Source of the DNA: Pseudobdellovibrionaceae bacterium
Lineage (GTDB): Bacteria; Bdellovibrionota; Bdellovibrionia; Bdellovibrionales; Bdellovibrionaceae
Direction of reading: 5' to 3'
DNA length: 64,000 nt
Assembly (NCBI GenBank): GCA_030158485.1
Contig: JAOASS010000019.1
Coordinates: 44,658-108,657 of the forward strand
Part shown: in pieces, positions 1 through 10,188 of the stretch
How positions within the stretch are numbered: the stretch's first letter is position 1
Layout: every line of letters starts with the position of its first letter
Made by a program: the position numbers and the translations under genes
Notes under the pieces: generated by a model
What the model saw: the letters and a program-made list of their open reading frames with translations, nothing else
Database searches by the model: none
Told to the model about the DNA's origin: nothing

Positions 1-680
1 TAATATTGAAATCCATCAACTGATCCAGCCATTTTAGCAAGAGCAAGAGGATTGGGATTTGGCACTTCTGCTATTTTGGCTTGAATAATTTTTGGTTCAG
101 GGCTGCTTTTAGAGACAATTTCAAACGGAGCTTCCTGATTTTTTAATTCACTGAGGCGATCTTGAAGTTGGTCCCAAGTTGTAACAGTTTGGCCGGCGAC
201 TTTTTTGATTTCATCACCAGCGCGAAAACCCATTTCAAAAGCAGGCGTCATAATTGCCACGTCGCCAAGGATGGCCGGCTTTCTTTCTTCACCAACAGTT
301 GCTACGATTGCAAAAAGTAAAACAGCGAAAAAAAGATTCATGAGTGGGCCGGCCAGTACGATAGACATTCTTTGATAGACAGTTTTATGTGTGAACGAGA
401 CTGATTTTTCCGCATCTGAAATCGAATCTCCGGGTTGTTCGCCAAACATTTTAACGTAACCACCAAGGGGGATGAGCGAAAGACAGTAGACAGTATCGCC
501 TTTTTTCCATTGAAAAAGCTTTTTCCCAAATCCAAGACTAAAAACTTCAACGCGCACGCCATTCCAACGGGCTACGATAAAGTGGCCAAACTCATGGACA
601 AAAACAAGAATGCCCAAAAGTATGACGAAAGGAACGGCTTTAGATGATAAAAAATTTAAAAGTTGAGACAGTAATTCCAT
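1..680 (-). CDS. rseP: RseP site-2 zinc metalloprotease (partial, C-terminus off the edge)
   Basis: Inner-membrane intramembrane protease of the M50 family; in other Gram-negatives it cuts anti-sigma factors and leftover signal peptides. About 226 codons are visible, starting at ATG 680-678; the C-terminal part, with the second metal ligand, lies before base 1. The first membrane segment carries the zinc motif HEFGH at residues 29-33. Further on come a conserved LGGYVKMFGE loop, a second hydrophobic segment (VLAGPLMNLFFAVLLF) and the start of a PDZ domain. It sits 18 bases behind cdsA, the usual bacterial order uppS-cdsA-rseP, so it is probably cotranscribed from the rpsB promoter. Identity is near certain. 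Confidence 0.95.
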   Translation of the reverse strand, partial: MELLSQLLNFLSSKAVPFVILLGILVFVHEFGHFIVARWNGVRVEVFSLGFGKKLFQWKKGDTVYCLSLIPLGGYVKMFGEQPGDSISDAEKSVSFTHKTVYQRMSIVLAGPLMNLFFAVLLFAIVATVGEERKPAILGDVAIMTPAFEMGFRAGDEIKKVAGQTVTTWDQLQDRLSELKNQEAPFEIVSKSSPEPKIIQAKIAEVPNPNPLALAKMAGSVDGFQY

Positions 681-698
681 GTCTTTATTGTGATGTTC

Positions 699-1517
699 CT
701 AGATGAGTTTTTCAAGAACAATGGCGCCTAGCAGGAAGATAGGACAGGCGAATAATATTCCGTCAATGCGGTCTAAAATACCACCATGGCCAGGCATTAA
801 ACCGCCAGAATCTTTCACATTTGCAACGCGCTTCAGAAGAGATTCGAAATAGTCACCAAATTGCGCGATGACTCCTGTTGCAACGCTGAGGACACAAAAA
901 GAGAACTTCGATAATTCTGGAAAAAAGAAACTACACGAAAGTCCTGCAAAAAATGAAAACAGAAGACCGCCCACAGCCCCTTCAAAAGTTTTCTTTGGGG
1001 AAATGTTAGGCATAATTTTCTTTTGACCAAAACCGATTCCCACTACAAAGGCGCCGATATCACCGGCAAATACAACACAAAGTAAAGAAAGAAACCAATA
1101 AACACCTTGTGGTAAATCAAGCAATTGATATGCAAATGTTGGAAGAAGTCCGACATAAAAAAAACCAAGTGCAGCTTTAGCTTGAATGGCAGCCACTTCA
1201 TTTAAGTTAGTATTTTTTCGTGCCATGCTAATGCTGACAACACAAAAGCATACAAAAAAGAAAGAATAAACAAGTCCAGAGTAAAGAGGTCTCCAGCAAG
1301 AGATTAGAAAAATGAGTAGATTAAAAATATAAAAAAGATAATTTAAAAAACTTTTGGCAATTTGTGGAAAAAGAACTCGTGCTAACTCTCGAGCGCCGGC
1401 AAGGACCGCAAACAAAATAATAATTTTAAGACCAGCTTCTTTAAAAAAGTAAAAAAGCCCGATTGTTATACTAATAGCCATTAGCGCAGATATTATTCTA
1501 GTGTGCAGACTGCTCAT
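699..1517 (-). CDS. cdsA: Phosphatidate cytidylyltransferase CdsA
   Basis: Integral membrane enzyme that makes CDP-diacylglycerol from phosphatidic acid and CTP, the branch point of phospholipid synthesis. The 272-residue product has about seven hydrophobic segments. The C-terminal family signature lies near residues 226-250: an SLLKR start, then KDSG, then MPGHGGILDRIDG. The frame stays open upstream to 1580, but an ATG at 1517 (MSSLHTR) has a GGA just before it and gives a usual family length, so I chose it. The start overlaps the end of uppS by about 20 bases, which suggests translational coupling. Confidence 0.95.
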   Translation of the reverse strand: MSSLHTRIISALMAISITIGLFYFFKEAGLKIIILFAVLAGARELARVLFPQIAKSFLNYLFYIFNLLIFLISCWRPLYSGLVYSFFFVCFCVVSISMARKNTNLNEVAAIQAKAALGFFYVGLLPTFAYQLLDLPQGVYWFLSLLCVVFAGDIGAFVVGIGFGQKKIMPNISPKKTFEGAVGGLLFSFFAGLSCSFFFPELSKFSFCVLSVATGVIAQFGDYFESLLKRVANVKDSGGLMPGHGGILDRIDGILFACPIFLLGAIVLEKLI

Positions 1518-2232
1518 GAGATTCCATCGTTTTAAGTTGGCCGAATCTTCGATCTCTTGAGCTAAAATCTTGTAATACAAGAGTCAAATCTTCTTTGGTA
1601 AACTCGGGCCAGAGCTTTGTCGAAAAACAGAATTCGCTGTAGGCAGCTTGCCAAAGCAGGAAATTAGATAATCTTTTTTCTCCGCTTGTTCTCAAGATCA
1701 AATCAGGATCAGGAGTTTTATTTGTTTGAAGCATAGCTGAAATAGTTTCTAAACTAATATCTTTCGACTTCAGGGTACCGGACTCAACAAGTCGAGCCAT
1801 CTTTTGGACAACAGATGTGATTTCTTGTCTTGAGCCATAGCTGAGAGCGAAAATGAGTTTCATGCCCGTGCACTTTTGAGTCGCAGCTTGAGAAGCATCA
1901 AGGGCTTCAAGTATATCAAGGGGCAAAAGCGAACGATCGCCGATTGTTTCGAAACGAATATTTTCTTGAATTAAATTCTGAGTTTCTTTTTCAAGATACT
2001 TTTTCAGAAGTCGCATTAGAATTGTGACTTCTGACTTAGGTCTGAGCCAGTTTTCGGTGCTAAATGCATAAAGAGTTAAATTCTGAAGACCGATTCGAGC
2101 ACATTCTTGAATGATTGTTTTGGCGACACGAGTTCCTTTTATATGACCATGCGCGCGTGGTTTACCCCTTTGTTGGGCCCAGCGTCCATTTCCATCCATA
2201 ATAATCGCAAGATGTGCAGGTAAATGTATCAA
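1498..2232 (-). CDS. uppS: Isoprenyl transferase (undecaprenyl diphosphate synthase) UppS
   Basis: Cytosolic cis-prenyltransferase that extends farnesyl diphosphate with isopentenyl units to undecaprenyl diphosphate, the lipid carrier for peptidoglycan and other surface glycans. The 244-residue length is normal. The N-terminal IMDGNGRWA motif has the catalytic Asp at position 13. The C-terminal RTSGEKRLSNFLLWQ motif holds the IPP-binding arginines. The gene lies between frr and cdsA in a conserved operon and overlaps the start of cdsA. Confidence 0.97.
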   Translation of the reverse strand: MIHLPAHLAIIMDGNGRWAQQRGKPRAHGHIKGTRVAKTIIQECARIGLQNLTLYAFSTENWLRPKSEVTILMRLLKKYLEKETQNLIQENIRFETIGDRSLLPLDILEALDASQAATQKCTGMKLIFALSYGSRQEITSVVQKMARLVESGTLKSKDISLETISAMLQTNKTPDPDLILRTSGEKRLSNFLLWQAAYSEFCFSTKLWPEFTKEDLTLVLQDFSSRDRRFGQLKTMESHEQSAH

Positions 2233-2264
2233 ATCTAAGCTTTCTTCCGGGGCTGAAAAGTATC

Positions 2265-2822
2265 TCAGATCGTTAAGATACTTTGTTCTTTTTCTTTTGT
2301 AAGCTGATCTACTTTTTTAATTGAATCGTCTGTTAGTTTTTGAATATCAGTTTCAGCTTTTTTATTTTCATCTTCGCTAATCGTTTTATCTTTTGCGGCT
2401 TTTTTTAAAGACTCATTGGCATCGCGACGAGCCATTCGAATAGCAACACGAGACTCTTCAGCAATCTTGTTAACTTGTTTGGCGAGGTCCTTGCGTCTAT
2501 CTTCTGTTAAGTCAGGTACTTTTAGACGAATAATTTTTCCATCGTTAATTGGGGCCATTCCAAGATCAGATTTGACGATTGCCTGTTCAATTTCTTTCAA
2601 AATTGAACTTTCCCATGGAGCAATTGCAAAAGATTTAGCGTCCGGAGTAGAAATTGAAGCAACTTGGCTGAGAGGTGACATGTTTCCGTAGTAATTTACG
2701 CGAACGTTATCAAGCATTGAAACTTGTGCGCGACCTGTGCGAACTTTTTTAAACTCTTCACCCAAAGCTGAAATGGCCTTAGTCATTTTATCCTGTGCTG
2801 CCTTTTTTACTGTATCAACCAT
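2265..2822 (-). CDS. frr: Ribosome recycling factor
   Basis: Works with EF-G to split the post-termination ribosome. The protein is 185 residues, as is typical. It shows the family features: a helical core with KVRTGRAQ near residue 26, a NYYG(N)MSPLSQVA segment, and the C-terminal stretch in which LTEDRRKDLAKQV and RVAIRMARRDAN are recognisable. It lies 11 bases downstream of pyrH and upstream of uppS, in the conserved rpsB-tsf-pyrH-frr order. Confidence 0.98.
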   Translation of the reverse strand: MVDTVKKAAQDKMTKAISALGEEFKKVRTGRAQVSMLDNVRVNYYGNMSPLSQVASISTPDAKSFAIAPWESSILKEIEQAIVKSDLGMAPINDGKIIRLKVPDLTEDRRKDLAKQVNKIAEESRVAIRMARRDANESLKKAAKDKTISEDENKKAETDIQKLTDDSIKKVDQLTKEKEQSILTI

Positions 2823-2833
2823 GTATTGATCCC

Positions 2834-4457
<1,624 letters not shown>

Positions 4458-4503
4458 ATTCGCACTCCTTAAAATTGAATTTAAAATTTTAACTTAATAT
4501 AAG

Positions 4504-4531
4504 GAAGAAGCTTCTATTCAGAAGCTTCTTC
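4504..4531 (-). promoter_or_regulatory. Perfect 11-bp inverted repeat at the rpsB stop codon
   Basis: The arms GAAGAAGCTTC and GAAGCTTCTTC are perfect complements around a 6-base loop, and the rpsB stop codon lies within the hairpin. On the minus strand it is followed by CTTATATTAAG rather than a clean T run, so it looks like an attenuator or RNA-processing hairpin rather than a full terminator. It lies between rpsB and tsf inside the operon. The repeat is seen directly; its role is inferred. Confidence 0.5.
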
Positions 4532-5476
4532 AGTAGAGTCCGGTGCCGCTTCAGGATTTTCAAGTTCAGCTTGAATTTCAACTTCATCAGCAGTTCCAGC
4601 GGCAACTAGTTTTCTAGCTTTAGTCACCTTAACGATAGCAGGTTCAGCTTTTTTATCAGCTTGAGCTTTGCCACCGCGAGCCGGAGCCGGAGCGCCACGC
4701 TTTTTAGGCGCTGCCATTTCTTTTTCTTCAGTTTTAGCAGACTTTTCAGTTGCATCAGATTGCTTATCAGAAGAAGTGCGAAGTCTTTGTTCCCAAACTT
4801 TTGCACCTTCGATAAATGAATCAGCGATCATATTCGTGAAAAGCTTGATTGAACGAATGGCGTCGTCGTTTCCAGGAATTGGATATTCAATTGTTTCAGG
4901 ATCTGAATTTGTATCCGCAATTGCAACAACTGGGATGCCAAGGCGTTTTGCTTCAGCAACGGCAATATGTTCTTTTGGAAGGTCCACAACAAACATCGCA
5001 GAAGGCATTGTCTTCATATCGCGAATACCGCTTAAGAATTCAGAAAGCTTTCCGTACTCTTTTTCAATACGGGCGCGTTCTTTTTTAGTTAAGTATGTGA
5101 GTTCGCCAGCTTCTTTCATTTTATCGATTTTTTTCATATGATCGATAGATGATTTGATAGTTTCAAAATTTGTGAGCATTCCACCTAACCAACGTTTTGT
5201 AACGTGGTATTGTCCACAGCGTGCTGCTGCTTCAACTATAGGTTCGATTGCTTGTTTTTTTGTACCAACAAAAATAAGACGGCCACCAGAAGCGGCAACT
5301 TCTTTAACGAAATCTGCAGCCTTCTGCGCGCGAACCATTGTTTTTTGAAGGTCGATGATATGAATCCCACCACGGTCTGTGTAGACGTAGTTTTTCATTT
5401 TAGGATTCCATCTTTGGGTTTGATGTCCGAAATGCACACCGGCATCCAACATCTCTTTCATAGTAACACTAGCCAT
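4514..5476 (-). CDS. rpsB: 30S ribosomal protein S2 with long C-terminal tail
   Basis: Small-subunit ribosomal protein S2. The N-terminal 230 residues or so match the family: [19 protein letters not shown] near the start, [17 protein letters not shown], and the [11 protein letters not shown] region. At 320 residues it is about 80 longer than the E. coli protein. The extra part is a low-complexity tail rich in Lys, Ala and Glu (for example [15 protein letters not shown]) and is probably disordered. The gene leads the operon and has its own promoter and a structured leader upstream. Confidence 0.97.
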   Translation of the reverse strand: MASVTMKEMLDAGVHFGHQTQRWNPKMKNYVYTDRGGIHIIDLQKTMVRAQKAADFVKEVAASGGRLIFVGTKKQAIEPIVEAAARCGQYHVTKRWLGGMLTNFETIKSSIDHMKKIDKMKEAGELTYLTKKERARIEKEYGKLSEFLSGIRDMKTMPSAMFVVDLPKEHIAVAEAKRLGIPVVAIADTNSDPETIEYPIPGNDDAIRSIKLFTNMIADSFIEGAKVWEQRLRTSSDKQSDATEKSAKTEEKEMAAPKKRGAPAPARGGKAQADKKAEPAIVKVTKARKLVAAGTADEVEIQAELENPEAAPDSTEEASE

Positions 5477-5603
5477 ATAATCTCCTGTTCTGGTTAGTCC
5501 ACCTCCAAATCAGAGCTCAAAAGCGAGATACCTTCGAGTTGCGACCCCCACACATCAAAGATGCTGGAGGACCAGAAAATAATCTGGAGTGTGTATTGAG
5601 TGA
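5477..5603 (-). promoter_or_regulatory. Structured rpsB leader (candidate S2 autoregulation site)
   Basis: About 125 untranslated bases separate the predicted transcription start from the rpsB ATG. On the minus strand they contain small hairpins (CCAGA/TCTGG, and CATC-TTT-GATG) and end in an AGGAGA ribosome binding site. In E. coli and relatives S2 represses rpsB-tsf through the leader mRNA. That this leader does the same is an inference from position and foldability only. Confidence 0.35.
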
Positions 5604-5609
5604 GTGAGA

Positions 5610-5638
5610 GGGATACCAAAGCGACAAGCAAAGTGCAA
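5610..5638 (-). promoter_or_regulatory. Sigma-70 type promoter for the rpsB operon
   Basis: On the minus strand TTGCAC and TATCCC are separated by exactly 17 bases. This is the best promoter-like sequence upstream of rpsB, and it leaves a 125-base leader. The tig promoter has the same architecture (TTGCCT, 17 bases, TAGTAT). Seen by eye, not scored. Confidence 0.5.
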
Positions 5639-5722
5639 GGAGTGCTTTAAAAGTAGGATGACTTAATTATGATTGTACTCATTGTAAAAATTACCTCAGC
5701 GAAGGCCTTGCGATAGAAACCG

Positions 5723-5728
5723 TATAAT
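5723..5728 (+). promoter_or_regulatory. Consensus -10 box upstream of the 131-residue secreted protein
   Basis: A perfect TATAAT lies about 48 bases before the ATG at 5776. No good -35 is found at the usual distance, so this is a partial call. It faces away from the rpsB promoter, making the 5477-5775 gap a divergent control region. Confidence 0.35.
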
Positions 5729-5775
5729 GCTATATGTCATTGCGTTGTAAGAAAACGTTTTAACAAAGGAAAAAT

Positions 5776-6171
5776 ATGAAATCAGTTATTTTTGCAGTTC
5801 TTGCTATGGGAACTCAAGCTTTTGCCTACAATTCGACATATGTTCCTATTCAGTACGGTCAACACACGATTGTTGAAATGAAGACAAGTCAACTGATGTA
5901 CGCAAAAGTCATTTCTTTGAAACTTGAAGTGAATTCTAAAACAGGTAGCTTGCCACTTGTTCAGATTGCCGCTCAAGATCAGAAAAATTGCAGCCATAAA
6001 CAAACTCTTATTATGTACAGCGGATTTGACTTAGTCACAAAAACTTACAAGCGAACTTACGAAATTCAAATAGAACGAGATCTTTCAAAAATTTGCTATG
6101 TCGCGATTTTTAATTCAACGAGTACTCAAGACAAGACAAACGCGGCTCGAGTCAGTATTCTTCCAAGGTAA
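5776..6171 (+). CDS. Small secreted protein of unknown function
   Basis: The protein has 131 residues and I do not recognise the family. The N-terminus is a signal peptide (MKSVIFAVLAMGTQAFA) with likely cleavage after AFA. The mature part is about 114 residues with two cysteines (in KNCSHK and KICYVA) that could form a disulfide, and alternating hydrophobic residues that suggest a beta sandwich. The ATG has an AAAGGA ribosome binding site. It stands alone, divergent from rpsB and convergent with the FAD protein downstream. Confidence 0.7.
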   Translation: MKSVIFAVLAMGTQAFAYNSTYVPIQYGQHTIVEMKTSQLMYAKVISLKLEVNSKTGSLPLVQIAAQDQKNCSHKQTLIMYSGFDLVTKTYKRTYEIQIERDLSKICYVAIFNSTSTQDKTNAARVSILPR

Positions 6172-6197
6172 TTATTTTGAAGACTTCGCGAAGCGGT

Positions 6198-7268
6198 TTA
6201 GGCTTCGGCTTCCGGAGTTCTGCTAGGATGTAAATTGGTTGATGGGAAACCGAGTGCCGATAGAATTAACTGCGCTTGGTTCAATGCTCCTACAATATTT
6301 TTTGACTTCTGAATAGAACTGGAGCCAATCCAAAGGTTTTCAAGTTCTGGCCAGGACTGGTTCGCGTTCAGCTTCATGTCGAAGCTGCCACCAAAGTTGG
6401 GCTGAACGCTGATTTTTTCTAAAGTTTTTTCAGTTAATGAATCTGGATACGCACGCTTAATTTGTCTTTTAATTCGTTTCAAAGCTTGGCCAATAATTTC
6501 GGCATCTTCAGCTTCTTCATCAGGAACAAAAGTCGTCCAAGTGCTCGTGGACCCTTGGAATTGTCCGACACAAGTCACAATTTCGTCTTGCGAAGTTCCG
6601 TTGAGTATATGAAATGCTGAACTTTCAGTTACAGGTGATTCATGATCCAATTGTAGCGTGGCTCGGGTCCAAGTTTTAGTTTTCGAAATTTTTGTTTGCA
6701 ATCGTGTTGGAATAAAATCTGTTGGAAGTAGTCGATTCAAAGATTTGACGTCGCCGCAGTAGATGAAATTATGACCATATACTTTTTTTGTTCCATTTAT
6801 GAGCAGGTTTTGAACTTTTCCATTTTCGACGATAAACTTAGTTACAATTGATCGAGGCGCAAAAGTTCCTTTGAAATTTTCTAATAATCGCTGGATCCAA
6901 ATAGAAGGCAGAGCTTTCAATTCAAAATATTCAGAAGAACAATAGTAAGCTAATTCTTCATAAAATTCTGGAGCTTTTTCGCCAAAACCCATGAAAGTTT
7001 TTAAAACGCCATCTTCGAATGTAAGGGGCGGAATTTCTCTTGAGGCACCCGCAATTTTTATCGAAGTGAGTTCTTCTAAAAACGTAAGGCCATTTTCACC
7101 AGAAAGAGTGACTGGAACAGCAGCCAAATGGGGCTTACGAAGCCAGCCACCGGCCACTTCAGCAGAATCTAATAATAGAACCTTTTCAGTTTCCTGCGAA
7201 AGCTTGGAAGCAATTGAAAGACCCGATAATCCGCTGCCTATAACTACAAAATCAAAAATTGAACTCAT
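6198..7268 (-). CDS. FAD/NAD(P)-binding amine-oxidase-like protein
   Basis: The 356-residue protein opens with a Rossmann dinucleotide-binding motif (VVIGSGLSGLSIASKL) and an acidic residue at the end of strand 2 (VLLLDS), followed by a GGW stretch, as in flavin amine oxidases and protoporphyrinogen-oxidase-like enzymes. A C-terminal segment (LENLWIGSSS...NIVGALNQAQ) resembles the second FAD contact of that group. The substrate cannot be read from the sequence. It is shorter than typical amine oxidases (about 450). It follows the CFI-box protein by 50 bases on the same strand and may be cotranscribed with it and priA. Confidence 0.75.
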   Translation of the reverse strand: MSSIFDFVVIGSGLSGLSIASKLSQETEKVLLLDSAEVAGGWLRKPHLAAVPVTLSGENGLTFLEELTSIKIAGASREIPPLTFEDGVLKTFMGFGEKAPEFYEELAYYCSSEYFELKALPSIWIQRLLENFKGTFAPRSIVTKFIVENGKVQNLLINGTKKVYGHNFIYCGDVKSLNRLLPTDFIPTRLQTKISKTKTWTRATLQLDHESPVTESSAFHILNGTSQDEIVTCVGQFQGSTSTWTTFVPDEEAEDAEIIGQALKRIKRQIKRAYPDSLTEKTLEKISVQPNFGGSFDMKLNANQSWPELENLWIGSSSIQKSKNIVGALNQAQLILSALGFPSTNLHPSRTPEAEA

Positions 7269-7318
7269 AGAGAAATCCTTATCAACAGAGCATTTCTTTG
7301 CAAGTAGTTTACTTGAAA

Positions 7319-8152
7319 TTAACTAACGCATTTAATCAAGAGCTTAAGAAAAACTCTGACGAGTGGTTTAAGGTATGTTTTTTTGTCTAAAAACTCAGCG
7401 ATTGCAGGAGAAAACTTGTAATATTTTTTAACTGCATATCTTCCGAATTTCCTATTTTTTAATTTTGATTCTCTGAAATGTCTGAGTATTTGAACTTCTA
7501 AAGCTAACGGGTTTTCAAATGCGGAAGTTGCAATGAAGCAACGAGGCCTTTCATTCGAAGCATTTTTTAAAAAACCTTTAAAAGCTCCTGGATTTTTTGC
7601 TTGTTTTGCAAATGATTCTGCTTTTTTTATGATATCAGGAAATATCGGTGTGAAGCGAACAAACAAAGCCAGTTGTCGCGCGGCAATTAATTGGCGATCT
7701 CCATATTTTTCACTTGTATCGTAAATTCGAAGTAAGTCCCAATAAACAGAAGTGACAACAGTGAGCTCTTCTGTTCGGGCAGAATCTTTGAAGTGATCGG
7801 GTACAAGGTGCTGGCCTTTTTCGACATTAAAAACGATTTCTAAAATTTTGAGATACTTTTCATAAGATACGGCAGCTTCCGAGTACATTTTTTGGTTCAT
7901 CAACGTTCGCCCATTTTTAACAAGTGAAACTCGGCCCTTCCAAAGCTGTAGTCGATGTTGTTCTTTTGCTTTTTCCTGCGCCATCAAAACACCACCAGAG
8001 CCTGAGCTTGCCACTTTTCTCAGGTCCGTTAGGCATGACATACAAACTTGCGAAGAAGAATTTTCGCCAAGCTCATTAAGTCTTTGCAGAAGAGGGCCAT
8101 CAACGCCATGAAGATCCATAACTTGAAGGCCGCAGCGGGGACAATTTACCAT
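7319..8152 (-). CDS. Zinc-ribbon protein with C-terminal CFI-box domain
   Basis: The 277-residue protein has three parts. Residues 1-42 form a zinc ribbon (CPRCGL, later CMSCL). A helical middle region resembles a TPR-like repeat (MYSEAAVSYEKYLKI). The C-terminal 75 residues carry the CFI box: CFIATSAFENPLALEVQ, then a run with RHFRESKL and YYKFSPAIAEFL. This tail matches my memory of the CFI-box-CTERM domain, found at the end of many unrelated bacterial proteins and of unknown role. The gene starts 14 bases after priA ends. The domain call is from memory. Confidence 0.7.
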   Translation of the reverse strand: MVNCPRCGLQVMDLHGVDGPLLQRLNELGENSSSQVCMSCLTDLRKVASSGSGGVLMAQEKAKEQHRLQLWKGRVSLVKNGRTLMNQKMYSEAAVSYEKYLKILEIVFNVEKGQHLVPDHFKDSARTEELTVVTSVYWDLLRIYDTSEKYGDRQLIAARQLALFVRFTPIFPDIIKKAESFAKQAKNPGAFKGFLKNASNERPRCFIATSAFENPLALEVQILRHFRESKLKNRKFGRYAVKKYYKFSPAIAEFLDKKTYLKPLVRVFLKLLIKCVS

Positions 8153-8166
8153 ATGAGTTATTATGC

Positions 8167-10188
8167 TTAGAGTAGCTGAAGGGGGTCAATATCAACAATG
8201 ATGCGACATTTGGCTGGAACCCAAGACTCGTCTCCGATTAATTGGCGAGTAAACTTACTTAAAACAGGCTTTTGAGTGCCTTTCAGAAGAAGATAGTATC
8301 GATATTGGTTTTTCAGTTTTGCCAGGGGCGCTTCTGCGGGGCCCAGAACTTCAAGACTTTTGTAGGGCGCAAACTGATTTTGTAAGGCACGGGCTCGACT
8401 TCCGAGATGCTGAGCTAACTGATAAGCCTGAGAATGCTCACTTGATTGAATCCTGATACTAATGAGACTTCCATGGGGGGGATAAAGCAGTGCTTGGCGA
8501 TGAATTAACTCTTGCTCTGCAAAGCCTTCATAATCATGACGAATCGCAAATGATAAGCTTTCATGTTCGGGATTAAATGTTTGAATAATCACTTCGCCTT
8601 TTGCGTCTTTGAGCTCTAAAGATCTTCCAGGTCTTCCACTCATTTGAACCATCAATTGGAAATTTCTTTCTGTGCAGCGAAAATCAGGCAAATTAAAACC
8701 AATATCAGCAAGGACTAAACCCACAAGCTTGAGGCGCGGAAAGTCTAGACCCTTCGCAATCATTTGGGTTCCCACAAGAATATCCACAGTTCCCGCTTCC
8801 ATTTCAGCAACAAAACTTTCCAAGTCGGCCCTTGTTTGGATTTCATCTCGATCTGCGCGTAGAATTTTTTTATCCGGAAAAAGATTTTTTAAGTCGTATT
8901 CTAACTTTTCAGTTCCCAATCCAATGGCCGCAAGTTCGCCAATATGACAAGCGGTACATTTTGTTTTAAAATTTTCATGATAATCACAGTAATGACATAC
9001 TAAGTGAGATCGACCATGAAGTGTTAAATGAATGTCGCAATTGGGGCATTCTGAGCTGTGGCCACATGAATTACACATCACCACATGAGCCATTCCGCGG
9101 CGATTTAAAAAAAGTGCGACTTGGTATCCTTCGTCCAAAGTTTTTTTAATTCTTTCATATAAAACTTGTGACATCCAAGAGGGCTTGTTGGGATCTTGCG
9201 GTTGATCCTTTGCGAGCTTTAAATCAACAACTTCGACTTCTGGTAAGTGACTCGTATGAACTCTTTTTTTTAGTTGATGAAGCTGGTATTTACCATTTTT
9301 TCCGTTAAACCAGCTTTCAAGACTTGGGGTAGCAGAACCCAGCAGAACTTGGCAGTTATGAAAAAAACCGAGCATGACCGCCGCATCGCGAGCATGATAC
9401 TTGAGTTTTTCATCTTGTTTATAACTTGATTCATGTTCTTCGTCGACAATCACAAGTCCTAAATTTTTTTGCGGACAAAATAAAGCAGATCGAGCGCCAA
9501 TTAAGATGGGCCTTCGTCCTTCAACAACATCCCACCATTGAATCGTTTTTTCTCTGTCTGTTAGTTGGGAATGAAGTGCTGCAATTTTATCTCCGAAACG
9601 GCGCGCGAATCGATGGATCAGCTGTGGAGTTAGAGAAATTTCAGGAACAAGAACTAAAACTGACTTGCCTTCAGCAATTGTTTTCTCGATCATTCTTAAG
9701 TAAATTTCTGTTTTGCCTGAACCCGTGACTCCGTGAATAAGATGAGTTTTAAATTTATTTTCCCGAACAATTGCTTCGATCACCTGTGACTGTTCTTCTG
9801 TCAATTTCGGCGGAGTATCACTTTCTAATTGGGGAATAACAGGCGCGCGCTTTGATTTTCTGACTTTTTCCGTCCGCTTAAGCGGGGGCCGTGATGATTC
9901 TGCGACAAGGCCTAAGGGATAAAGATAATAATCAGAAAGCCATTCGAGCCATCGAACAAAAGAATCGTGTAGTAGCGGAAGCTCATCATCAGAGTTTTTG
10001 ATGGTCTTAATTTTAAAAGTTTCTACTAAAGGACTTTCGGCATTACCCAGAACTAAACCCATTGAAGAGCGTTTTCCAAGAGGAACGTGAACCCATCTGC
10101 CGCGCTCTAATTTTTCAGCAGAAGCGTAAGTCAAAGGTTCCTTCATCGGAGCTTCGACGGCTACGCGCCAGAGAGTTTCTTTTGTCAA
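8167..10188 (-). CDS. priA: Primosomal protein N' (PriA helicase)
   Basis: Superfamily 2 DNA helicase that restarts stalled replication forks by loading the replicative helicase. The 673-residue protein shows an N-terminal DNA-binding domain, the Walker A motif HGVTGSGKTEIYL near residue 155, the DEEH box (IVDEEHESSYKQD), and the paired cysteine clusters (CNSCGHSSECPNCDIHL, CHYCDYH, CTACHIGE) that bind two zincs. Motif VI appears as QMSGRPGRS, where Q-(V/M)-(A/S)-GR-AGR is the norm. Its start overlaps the preceding secreted-protein gene by 4 bases. Confidence 0.97.
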   Translation of the reverse strand: MTKETLWRVAVEAPMKEPLTYASAEKLERGRWVHVPLGKRSSMGLVLGNAESPLVETFKIKTIKNSDDELPLLHDSFVRWLEWLSDYYLYPLGLVAESSRPPLKRTEKVRKSKRAPVIPQLESDTPPKLTEEQSQVIEAIVRENKFKTHLIHGVTGSGKTEIYLRMIEKTIAEGKSVLVLVPEISLTPQLIHRFARRFGDKIAALHSQLTDREKTIQWWDVVEGRRPILIGARSALFCPQKNLGLVIVDEEHESSYKQDEKLKYHARDAAVMLGFFHNCQVLLGSATPSLESWFNGKNGKYQLHQLKKRVHTSHLPEVEVVDLKLAKDQPQDPNKPSWMSQVLYERIKKTLDEGYQVALFLNRRGMAHVVMCNSCGHSSECPNCDIHLTLHGRSHLVCHYCDYHENFKTKCTACHIGELAAIGLGTEKLEYDLKNLFPDKKILRADRDEIQTRADLESFVAEMEAGTVDILVGTQMIAKGLDFPRLKLVGLVLADIGFNLPDFRCTERNFQLMVQMSGRPGRSLELKDAKGEVIIQTFNPEHESLSFAIRHDYEGFAEQELIHRQALLYPPHGSLISIRIQSSEHSQAYQLAQHLGSRARALQNQFAPYKSLEVLGPAEAPLAKLKNQYRYYLLLKGTQKPVLSKFTRQLIGDESWVPAKCRIIVDIDPLQLL

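Noticed and set aside
4668..5141. 157-codon open frame on the plus strand opposite rpsB
   Set aside because: It is the antisense of the conserved S2 gene, has no ribosome binding site, and its composition mirrors the opposite frame.
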